Source: Chara braunii (taxonomy: Eukaryota > Streptophyta > Charophyceae > Charales > Characeae). From it: a DNA stretch of 37,930 bases. The translations under genes and the position numbers were made by a program. The stretch covers positions 3,316,370 to 3,354,299 of the forward strand of contig BFEA01000011.1 in NCBI GenBank assembly GCA_003427395.1. Reading direction: 5' to 3'. The notes beneath the pieces were generated by a model, which was not told the origin of the DNA, did not search any database, and saw only the letters and a list, made by a program, of their open reading frames with translations. Numbering within the stretch: position 1 is the first letter of the stretch; each line of letters begins with the position of its first letter. Positions 29,251-37,930 of this stretch are shown one piece after another.

Positions 29251-29689
29251 ATCACATGTCCAAAGGCGCATCTTCCCTTTCAGACCCATCTTGCAAACTC
29301 GAAATCATGTGCACCACTCTGGCAAAGACTCACACAGCACTGAAACGCACAGCACATCCGTAGAGGAAGCACAGAGCACAGCTGCAAGTAAAGAGAGCAT
29401 AGTGCAAATGCAATCATCATAAATGCCGCTGCTCAGGTTTTTGCCAGCGGCAGCCAACCTATTTATTCCACGGCTTCAATACAACATTGTGGGCTACGAT
29501 AGGGTGCCCATCTTTCTTGGCCCTATAGTGGTTCATCTTTCTTTCCTGATTCGCGCTCCCGACTGTTCTTAGAACACAAAAGCACACTGCATTTCTGTGG
29601 ACGTCCACAAAATACAGTAACTGTGATGTGAACATGTGTGCTTCATTCAGACTCTACTTCTTGTACATTCAATACCTATTCCTTTGCCT
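29251..29689. other. No recognised gene
   Basis: Nothing beyond ordinary sequence is visible between the satellite and the SINE-like copy. Confidence 0.45.
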
Positions 29690-29860
29690 GCGGGCCTAGC
29701 TCAGTTGGTAAGGCACACAAGTTGCATTCAGGAGGTCGTGGGTTCAATTCCCATTGGCATCATGGGCATCACAAACGTGCCTGGGCAAGCTTGGTGTCCT
29801 TCCAGCTAGAGATAACCCGCCCATTGGTCCGTCAAGCCAGCATTGGCAGGAGCTTGGCCA
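29690..29860 (+). mobile_element. tRNA-headed SINE-like copy 5
   Basis: The A box TAGCTCAGTTGG (29697-29708) and B box GGTTCAATTCC (29741-29751) both match pol III consensus. The T-arm (GTGGG/CCCAT) can pair, but the D-stem and anticodon arm are degenerate. The body that follows (ATCATGGGCATC, GTGCCTGGGCAAGCTTGG, AGAGATAACCCG) matches the copies at 7.5 and 19.9 kb. The 3' end is not certain. This is the best preserved head in the window. Confidence 0.68.
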
Positions 29861-30977
29861 ATGTTGTTGGTTGCTATGCGGCAACAATATTGGCCATTAG
29901 ACACCGCTAATTGGAGGGGGGCAAGGGGATGTGCAAGTGACTGGCCAATAAGTGCTGTACACTAGCATCACTGGTTTCCCTGTCGGCAATGCCTGATCAC
30001 CCCGCATCACCGCAATGAGGGGTTGATAGAAGCCTTGCTCTCGCACCACTACTGTGGCACAAACCTTCCTCCGAGGGGATGGGAGAGATCCAGGTTTGGT
30101 TGGTGTTCCCCCGTACTGTACATAAGAGTAGCGAGGGGATGAGTGAGATAGATGAGGAAAAAATGTATACAGAGAAGGTAAAGAGAAGAATATTCGAGGC
30201 TGCAACCCTCCAAGGGATCAGCCAAGTGGACGAATAGCCTCACTGACTCTAGAGCTTCAAGAACAGCCGACAGCTCGATCAGCTGATAGCAGCAGTGAGG
30301 ACATACGAAGCACAGGGAGAGGCAGTCTATAGCCAAGGGCTCAAGGTCCTGCTGTGTGCGGTCGAGCTATAAAGTGAAACTGACTAATGCTGCCAGAATA
30401 ACTCCAGGAAGAATTGTGACATCACGGGCCTCAATTTTCGACTTGTTAATAAAAATGCCAGGGCTTTTTTTGGGGGGGGGGTAAAAGACATTTTTAACTA
30501 TTTCTTTCTTCTTTTCTCCCAACACATATTTGAATGATATTTCTATGAAGAACAGCATTACCAATAAGACGTACCAGAAATATCAGGAGTGCATGTTGCA
30601 AAGTGGTCTCTGAGTGGAGATGGCGTATCCATGCATGCCAGTCCTTGCGTTGCTTTGTCCAGCGGTGCTGGCCGCATCTTCCCTTAAGGACCCCACCTTC
30701 ACATGATGACGCCCCCCTGCCGTTGCTGCAATCAGCAGCCATCAACTGGTCCCAGAAGAAGGCATTGAGCGCATACAGGACTACAAGTCCACAGGCCTGC
30801 AAAGCTGAAACACCTTTCCCACCTGCACATCACTCTCTCTCCCTTCCTAAGATGTGGACAGTAAACTAGAAGCTAGAACTGCAGCACTACCAGCGCCGGC
30901 TGCTAACCTACGGCCTGCTCAGCTCTCTTCCCCAACAAGAAGTCCATACCTGCTGAGCCCTGGTCCTAGGGTTGGAG
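29861..30977. other. No recognised gene
   Basis: Short open frames without motifs. A 14-bp G/T homopolymer junction lies near 30466-30481. Confidence 0.45.

Positions 30978-31068
<91 letters not shown>
30978..31068. repeat. (CT)n microsatellite
   Basis: About 45 uninterrupted CT units, followed by GCTTGCTCGCTCGCTC. Confidence 0.98.
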
Positions 31069-31070
<2 letters not shown>

Positions 31071-31499
31071 TGCTCGCTCGCTCCTCCAGCACAAATGCTC
31101 TACATCTACACATGTGTAGTCCACACACACATGCATGTGAGCGCAGGTGTGCCCACAGACACACACACACACTCTACTCACGCACATCTCACACACACAT
31201 GCACACACAGAGCTCCACATACACACGATATGAATAAACGAATGCTGAGGGTTTGGTTTTCTTCCCTTTGAATGAGCCAGCCAACCTAGATAGAGGTGAT
31301 CCTGTCATGGGATGTGAACAAGTCTGTCAGTGGGTACCTACACAGGATTTGGGACCACACGCTTGACAACAGCCACATGGGACCGACTCCCGGGCCCTTA
31401 AGATGGAGCTCCGGGGACGCGGATTCCCGGATCCCTACTTTGAAGGCAGACGACGATGACAATTTTCGCAATCTGAAGGTGGGAAATGGGACGCATGGT
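31069..31499. other. No recognised gene; AC-rich
   Basis: ACACACA-rich low-complexity sequence (about 31120-31225), then unannotated sequence. Confidence 0.45.
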
Positions 31500-31740
31500 C
31501 CCAAGTGCTGTGTGAGGAGGCCTGCGGAGGGCAGAAACACATGCACAGCCTCATAATACAGGCACCTGGTGCAGCGAATGTAGGGGCCCAAGTGCTGTGT
31601 GAGGAGGCCTGCGGAGGGCAGAAACACGTCCAGATTCACAGGTCTTTCCTACCATGGCGTCCAGATTCACCTGGTGCAGTGAATGTACAGGGACCAGTTG
31701 TCATGGCGCAGTGGTAGGAAAGACCTGTGAATCTGGACGA
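31500..31740. repeat. 87-bp tandem duplication followed by a perfect 25-bp inverted repeat
   Basis: CCAAGTGCTGTGTGAGGAGG at 31501 recurs at 31588, 87 bp on, with both copies ending GGGCAGAAACAC. Right after the second copy, arms 31628-31652 and 31714-31738 are perfect reverse complements around a 61-nt loop that itself contains a partial copy (GTCCAGATTCACCTGGTGCA). Confidence 0.92.
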
Positions 31741-32685
31741 AGGTCGTGAATGGAATTGATACCAAGATGTGATGTTCATAATTTATGTACGTATTCGGTC
31801 ATATCGCACATAGGCGACATCTCGATGTCGGACAGATTGGAAGGAATTGTGACGTTCGTCATATAGCATGAAGGCAACGATGTTTTGCTGATACTGGAAG
31901 CTGACACCACAAGATCATACGATCCTCGCACGCGTAGCCGTGCATCCGGCAAAGAACACGTGTGTGCACAGCTGTTCAAGCAAGGTAGATGGCAGCAAAT
32001 TATTATGTTCCTGTCAGAGATGGAACAACCTCATATGAGTCATATCTACAGTGAGAAATCAAGAGCTGCAAGCTCCACGCCGTCGCTCTCTTGTCACTGA
32101 CAATAAATGCCAACAAATACTTTCTAAAACCCCTTCCCCCTCTCCCCCCCCCTCCCCCTTCCCCCTCCTCCCCCTCTCAGCAAGGACCATCCATGGCCAG
32201 GGCAACCAACTTCACCCTGTTTGAGAGAGTGTAAGCAGCTTTACCCTAGTGTAGTCGAAAGTTACATGGTGCCATTCTGACTCTCAAAACGATGCTCAAG
32301 ACACGGACACACATCCGTACTCGCTTCATACATACGTGCGTGCTCAATTCTCTTTTGGTCCCTCTACCTACATGCCGATACAACACAGAATACCGTACAG
32401 GTCCCTCTACCTCCAGCTGTTTTGACAAACAGCCTTCTTCAACGTCCAGAACGTTCCGCTGCCGACCCTGGAGATCAGTGGCAAGCAATTAGCACAACAG
32501 GGGTTAAACTCCACTCCAGAGGACGCTTATTTCGATTGCACCCGACGTGATTTATCGCAAACAAAACATGAGGTATTGTGAGAACACACAATAAAAGGTC
32601 GCCCCAGTTCCGGAGAACTCTAGACTCGTCCTAACTTCTCTCCTAAGCGTCGGCCAAATTCGAAAGAACTCAGCTTGTCCCTACG
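31741..32685. other. No recognised gene; 3' flank of the TBL gene
   Basis: A pure C/T tract lies at about 32128-32180. Otherwise unstructured. The part nearest 32685 is the likely 3' UTR of the minus-strand TBL gene. Confidence 0.45.
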
Positions 32686-33553
32686 CTATTGCCCCAAGCG
32701 CACGCACTCTCTCATGCTCTGCAGTTCTCTCAGGAGGAGGGTCTGAAAGAGCCCTAGCCAGGAATCAGGGACACCCGGAAGACACCAGTCAGTGCAGTCA
32801 AAGACCGGAGCCTCTGCTCCGAGTCCGTCAGGCCTGCCACTCCGTAAATACATGGTATGGGCATCCACACGCGCCACAGACATCGCAGAACCATCGATGA
32901 TCCGGAATCCGAATTTATCTCCAAGGGTCTCATGCTCTGCAGCCGCTATTCGCTTCCACATCTGCATCATCTCCTCTTCCATACTCTTATTCACTGGCAG
33001 AGTGCGCATCACTGCACATGCCCATCCATTCGTCTCCTTTGCCGACTCCAGGTCTTCCAATGCGGTATCGGGCAAGCGAGAGTCCGGCACCTGGAAATGC
33101 TCAGGCACGTACGTCAGAAAGAATGGCACGCCGGTAAAGCGGAGCGCCTCGCCGTCTTCCATACTGTATCCCTTTCCTGCATCTTCCTTGTGACCTGGTT
33201 TATGGGAGGGAAGGGGTGGTGGAAGTGGCGGCGGCGCCGCCGCCGCTGCAATGTGTGAGCCTAGGTTCATTAATGCCACATCATAAGCTCTTTTCCAGTC
33301 GTAATCGACGACCTGATTCTGGTAAACATAAACCCTTGGATTTTCGGGACCCCATTTCCGAGGCGATGCAATGAGAAGAACATCAAGTTGAACTCTGCTT
33401 TTCAGCAGCATCTGCAATTGGCTGTGTGGGCGGTCAAGATAAACAACATCTCGGCCTTGATCCCGTGTAACGCCGTGCACATCAAATGTCTTTTGATCGT
33501 CCTCGCAGTCAACAATGTCGTTCACAAAGACAGCATTTATGGACATATTGAAC
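32686..33553 (-). CDS. TBL/PC-esterase family protein (DUF231-like), last coding exon
   Basis: TBL proteins are Golgi enzymes that O-acetylate cell-wall polysaccharides. This exon of about 288 codons ends at a TAG (32686-32688). Its 5' edge is a convincing splice acceptor: a pyrimidine-rich stretch and CTCTTGCAG just before 33553. The C-terminal half has the family's end signature: FRIIDGSAMSVARVDAH, then FDCTDWCLPGVPDSWLGLF before a final helix. Upstream are DVLLIASPRKWGPEN and FFLTYVPEHF, fitting the central esterase domain. A poly-Ala/Pro insert (AAAAAPPPLPPPLP) is unusual. The DxxH catalytic motif reads DCTD: the codon at 32788-32790 is GAC where CAC (His) is expected. The GDS block and the N-terminal TBL domain should be in upstream exons at higher coordinates, but were not found before the window ends. 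Confidence 0.78.
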
Positions 33554-35639
33554 CTGCAAGAGATAAGTACACAGAACAGAACACACACAAAATTCACAAA
33601 TGTGAAAAACAGCACTCTAGAGTCTAAACAGCAAATACCCTGAGGCTCAAGGCAGCAGCAGCAGCGGAAAAACTTGACGTTACCCGGTCAAGCCCGGACC
33701 TTCACCTTTTTTCTTTTTGTTTTTTTCTTTGAAGAACACATTGCCCCCTTCTATTCTGGGGGGCATCATTCCGGTTGCTCATCACTGCCAAGCAGACTTT
33801 GCTCATCACTGCCAAGCAGACTATGTTATGTAGAAAAATAAACTGAACAACGTTTGCTTCAGCGTCACATCGAAATTCTTTGCCAAATTAGAAATAAAAA
33901 ATTGAAATTAATAAATTATTTTATTTTATTTCATTTGCGAGGATTGAGCCCTCGCAAGGCCCTTCTCGGGCACACAGACGTTCTGGGCTCACGCCCCCAG
34001 CAAGCCTCATGCCCGCCCTAAGTGAAGGCGGGCCTGCATATATCCACGTGAGGCCTATTTTTGCCATTTTTCATATGTGGGGTACCAGACAGCTTGCCAG
34101 TTGGTTAAAGAGCAACGCAAGCCTTCCTGGCTCGTTCCAGGAGCAGCAGCTGCGTCGTACAGTTGAGCCCAGGGCTCAATTCGGTTGATGCCCTGGACAC
34201 ACACATTCAGAGGCCGGCAAGTCATGTAGCGGCTGCGGACCAATGAGAAAGCAGCTTCCTAGTCATACACATGCCACGAGCCAATGGGATTGCGCCGAAC
34301 ACTTGTTGCCTCGTGGGCTACCTGGACGTCATATGCCTTGGGCACAAGGGTGGGCCGCTAATGCACACCTTAGACACTGCCGCTTGATGATGCCGACAGG
34401 CACGTTGGATACATGGGAGAAAGATTCCAATTGAGACTCAACTGTCATACACAACCATACCTATTGTGCATGCATCTGCTCACATAATTTATTTCATTTT
34501 GATTAGTTGGTTGACCGACTGCTAACACCTCACAAACAGCCTAGACTAGAACTGCAGTATCTGAAACTGGGCCTGGGCGCAGACACTGGGGCCCGACTGG
34601 AAGCTACTGGAAACTCGCCCAGCCAGGCCCAAGGCACAGCCAAGCAGGGCTCACTTTCCATAAACAAAAGTGAGCGCTCCAGCCAGGGGCATTCTGGCCT
34701 GTGCAGGCAATGTGCCCACGCTGCTGCGCTAGCGCTGCTCGCCAGGGTGCGCACAGGCGCTGGAGGTGAGAGGGGCGCTGCGGTGGCAGTGGGCGCACGC
34801 ATAGCCGGGCAGCTGGTCGCATACTTGATGATGGCGATGGTGGTCTTCAGGTGATGGGGAGCACACTGTGGGGCAGACAGGGGGTGATGAGGAGATCCGT
34901 GAGACACGTACCTGGTGTATGCTGGCGGTCTGCATTGGCGTTGGCGTCAACGTACATTGGTCTTCAACTACGATGTGTTGCCGTTGCATGAACGTAGACA
35001 GGCTAGACAGACTGAGTAGTGTGGGCTGGGCGCTGGGCGTCACTCAGTAGGAGCGACATTGGATACTATGTTGGTGTGGCCAGAGAGCGTCGGCATCGGC
35101 ATTTGAGTTCACTGTATTGCTCTTTTTTGGATGGTAGCTTGGTGCATTGTGCTCTCTGCTTGGTACATGACTATCTGGACTTCAGTGTGATTTTGCAATT
35201 TGGATTTCTGTCTATCGCTCTCGCTCATATTACTTGCACATTTTTCATTTTTTTCTGTAGTGATCTGCAAAATCAGATGGAGTTACGTTCCTGTCCATCC
35301 ATGAGTGATGTTAATGCATCAGAGATTCAGAAGTGTTCACACTCTGCTCCATTTGTAGATATCAAAGGGAGTGCCCCACCTGAAAATCCCGTCCCCTTTG
35401 GAGAGTTTATAAATATCTGGAGTTACAGACCTCCATATTTTGTGTGTCGATGTTCTTCGAGTCATGGTGCCGATTGCGGGAAGGGACTGTGATGGTTGTT
35501 GAATCACTTTTTGTGATCACCTCCTTCCCTGAGGACCCCACTTTTAGGTCTAGGGTTGGGAGCATTCGCGGAGTGCTGGAAACATTTAATGAATTTTAAT
35601 CCTGTCTTCCATCTCTTTCCTTCGCACAAGAGGTATGAT
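33554..35639. other. No recognised gene; probably intron or upstream of the TBL gene
   Basis: An AT-rich stretch at 33890-33940 and a roughly 20-bp direct repeat (GCTCATCACTGCCAAGCAGA, 33777 and 33800) are the only structures noted. None of the open frames resembles an N-terminal TBL domain. Confidence 0.4.
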
Positions 35640-36125
35640 GATGATGATCGCGGGTGATGCGTTTGATGGATACTAACTAAGTGGTTGGAAGCGTATCTCA
35701 CAAACCCATTATGGGCTACCCAAAAAAAATCCCAAACTGTTTGTAAGAATGCTCCTCTCAGGATCTCATCCATGTATGTTCAGGAACAGGTGGGGACCAC
35801 GCCGAGGCTTCAGCCTCGGCTTTTGATGTCGATCGCAGGTGATGCAGTGGATAAAAATGCACACAAACTGTTCATAAGAATGCTGCTCTCCTCCATGTAT
35901 GTTCGGGTACAGGTGGGGACCACGCCGAGGCTTCAACCTCGTCTTTTGATGTCGATCGTGGGTGATGCGGTTGATGATACTACTACGTGCTTGGACGCGT
36001 ATCTCACAAACCCATTTATGAGCTACCAAAAGTTTCCCAAACTGTTCGTAAAGAATTCTCCTCTCATCCACGTATGCTCGGGAATAAGTGGGGACCACGT
36101 CGAGGCTTCAACCTCGTCTTCCGAG
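35640..36125. repeat. Three irregular tandem repeat units with a palindromic core
   Basis: GTGGGGACCACG occurs at 35790, 35913 and 36089 (GTGGGGACCACG twice, then the same motif followed by T), each followed by CGAGGCTTCA-CCTCG. ATCG-GGGTGATGC-type sequence marks unit starts near 35647, 35832 and 35955. The first unit forms a perfect 8-bp stem with a TTCA loop, GCCGAGGCTTCAGCCTCGGC (35801-35820). TCTCACAAACCCATT flanks units at about 35697 and 36002. Confidence 0.85.
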
Positions 36126-36408
36126 AGACAGAAGTCCATCGTTGAAGTGGTGATGGACACGCTGCTTTCGAGGGAGACCATGCCCTCGTCCGGTCCCTAG
36201 ACCCCTGTTCCCATGTCTACACCTCCCTCCCTTCTGATTCTGCAACGACCTCGGTTTCTGGCTTTGGAGTACGGGCTTCGCAACCTCCATTGGTGATCAG
36301 GTCTCCGACGAGAAGGAGCCTAAGGCTTGCTCTGTTGTCACACTTCAAGACATCGAAGCTGACAGCTATTTCTGTTTACCTCGGCTGCAAGATACTCGTA
36401 CCGCGCGG

Positions 36409-36641
36409 GTTCCAGCCCGTCTGTAAGGCTTTTCCGCCAACAGCCTGAGGATGTCAGACCTTTTAGAAGGGGGGGGGGGGTCCGTATGCGTTACACCAGC
36501 AGGGTCATGATGAAGGCCAATTTATATACAGTTCCGGCCGGTCTGCGAGGCTTTTCTGCCAACAGCCTGAGGATGACAGACCTTTAAGACGGGCTTTTTT
36601 TCCGTATCCGTTACATCAGCAGGGTCATGATGAAGGCCAAT
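36409..36641. repeat. Two-copy tandem duplication, period about 120 bp
   Basis: GTTCC-GCC-GTCTG, AGGCTTTTC-GCCAACAGCC and TGAGGATG-CAGACCTTT in the first copy recur about 122 bp later. Both copies end AGCAGGGTCATGATGAAGGC. The G-run (36469-36480) in copy one corresponds to GGGCTTTTTTT in copy two. Confidence 0.92.
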
Positions 36642-36814
36642 GTTTAGAAAACATAGCCTCTTTTTGGACAGTTCACTAGTACGGTAGTACCCCAATTCTG
36701 TCCATATTGGCCAATATGGTATTTGGATGGAAGTATGAAAACGCTATTTGTCTCAATGCAATGGATTATACAAACGACCGCATAGATTTCAATCCCAATT
36801 CTGTCATAGGGGGT

Positions 36815-36859
36815 CACTGTCATAGGGGGTCTGATGAACTTCGACCCCCTATGACTGTG
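36815..36859. repeat. Hairpin with 17-bp arms
   Basis: Arms 36815-36831 and 36843-36859 pair with one mismatch around an 11-nt loop. GTCATAGGGGGTC also occurs once more just upstream (36803-36815). Confidence 0.85.
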
Positions 36860-37488
36860 TGCCAAGAGCCCCTGTAATTTCCAGCGATTCTGTTGGGTTC
36901 ACCATCCGGAAAATTGCGGAAATGTTATCTATGACGCAGCTACTAAGAAACCCGTCTACTCACGTTCTCTCTCTAGATCCTACAATCCCTTTTTTCAACA
37001 GAAATCAGATTCTGTTACTTCTGTATCAATAATGCTGGGAACCCGGTTCAGCTTCCCTGACATCAGACGTACTCATTCTACACCACCCCGTTACGGTCGG
37101 GAGATCCTGAGGCAGTGGCATTGATTACCACGCCCTTGGGAGGATTTACCACTGCTCTACCCCACCTTTTTCTCACAATTAGTCGTGGCTGTTATTTCCC
37201 AAATGATTCTGACATATCTGAAAGGGCCTTTTTCACCCAATGTAGGCCTCAGGCCTTGTAACTAAGCACCGTGGGCCATGTAAAAGTAAAGCAGCCTGAA
37301 AAGGTATCTCGCCAGGGCTCAGAAACGTGAAAAGCAGGTCAAGAGTCCAAGTTCTCTACCAACGGGCACATCCTGAAGCAAAGGGCATTGTCAAAAGACT
37401 TACCTGTTCGCCAGCAGTTGTGTAGGTCATGAATAAGGTGTGTCTGTACGAGCAGCCATTGTGCCTGTTCGTGTAAAGAAGAGAAGTT
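36860..37488. other. No recognised gene
   Basis: No supported coding or repeat feature. Confidence 0.4.
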
Positions 37489-37731
37489 GTGTCTGTTCGT
37501 CTAGATGTGACTATTCAAAAGGAAGTCAACAGTTATGTCCCAGTTTTTGGTCTGAGTCATGGGGGCAGTCCAGATCCAGACTTCAAAATTCGTATCCAGG
37601 CCAAAGGGCCTCCACAGCAGTTGCTTTTCATTGGGAATGCTCTGGGACACATGCAATGCAGGGTCTGGGACAAGAGGACAGGCCGAATTGAGACAATGCA
37701 GACCCAACGGGGAGAGGCCAGCACTACTTAA
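37489..37731 (+). other. Open stretch of unknown status
   Basis: An 80-codon stretch includes VNSYVPVFGLSHGGSPDPDF, PPQQLLFIGNALGHMQCR and VWDKRTGRI. The GH...VWDKRTG pattern is faintly like a WD40 repeat end, and the composition is protein-like, so an exon is possible. There is no clear splice signal or family match, and the window ends soon after. One ambiguous base is at 37830. Confidence 0.2.
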
Positions 37732-37930
37732 GGAGCTGCCAGCCTCATTCCACGCAGATCTCCACTGGCATTCAATGCGTGGAAGTGCTGGTGCACTTGT
37801 GCGCTAGTCAGGCAGAAGCAGCGCTGGAANAAGGAGATGCGCTGAGGGAAGAAGAAGGCTGGGCGCTGGAGGGAAGCAGCCATCGCTGCCCAGCAGATTA
37901 GTGTAGACTTAGCAGGGTTAGTGTAGAATA

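Noticed and set aside
29690-29762. Functional tRNA gene
   Set aside because: A and B boxes are good, but the D-stem and anticodon arm do not pair properly, and the following body is shared with other SINE-like copies.
32792-33258. Plus-strand frames of 133 codons opposite the TBL exon
   Set aside because: They are antisense shadows of the minus-strand TBL exon, which has a clear family signature and splice acceptor.

Overview
This looks like a piece of a large, repeat-rich nuclear genome from the green plant lineage. It has no operons or bacterial gene spacing. It has long microsatellites, snRNA and tRNA-derived retroposed sequences, intron-exon boundaries, and a trichome-birefringence-like (TBL) cell-wall acetyltransferase exon, a family typical of land plants and their algal relatives. 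A streptophyte alga such as a charophyte is a reasonable guess, but it is an inference from gene content and general character and was not tested by any search.

Only two pieces of ordinary host genes are recognised, both on the minus strand and both partial: the first coding exon of a glutathionyl-hydroquinone reductase (5691-5855) and the last coding exon of a TBL/PC-esterase protein (32686-33553). The TBL exon carries Asp where the family's catalytic His is expected. Neither gene is complete in the window.

The centre (8850 to about 19068) is one decayed Ty3/gypsy-type LTR retrotransposon on the plus strand: 5' LTR, primer-binding site, gag with a zinc knuckle, aspartic protease, a clean loss of the reverse-transcriptase core, RNase H, a PHD-like C4HC3 zinc finger, integrase with HHCC and DDE residues, a third ORF that starts in an ATGA overlap with the integrase stop and ends in a very acidic tail, and a 3' LTR. 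Both LTRs carry the same Cys-containing open frame. The 3' LTR lacks about 1 kb that includes a TATA-bearing promoter-like block found in the 5' LTR. The PHD finger between RNase H and integrase and the extra downstream ORF are the most unusual things in the window.

The flanks are repeat territory. There are five copies or partial copies of a tRNA-headed SINE-like family (about 1.3, 7.5, 19.9, 22.9 and 29.7 kb), five U6 snRNA-derived relics and one U2-derived relic, a 323-bp MITE with a perfect 8-bp target duplication (hAT-like), a second 110-bp MITE-like inverted repeat, a relic of a Myb/SANT-like DNA-binding gene whose 3' end has been copied several times (24.0-25.6 kb), a duplicated coding-like family (20.05 and 27.7 kb), a roughly 590-bp palindromic TAGGGTATACCCTA-type satellite (28.67-29.25 kb), and many hairpins, minisatellites and di-, tri- and tetranucleotide repeats. 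An assembly gap of Ns sits inside a GA microsatellite at 21.4-21.6 kb.
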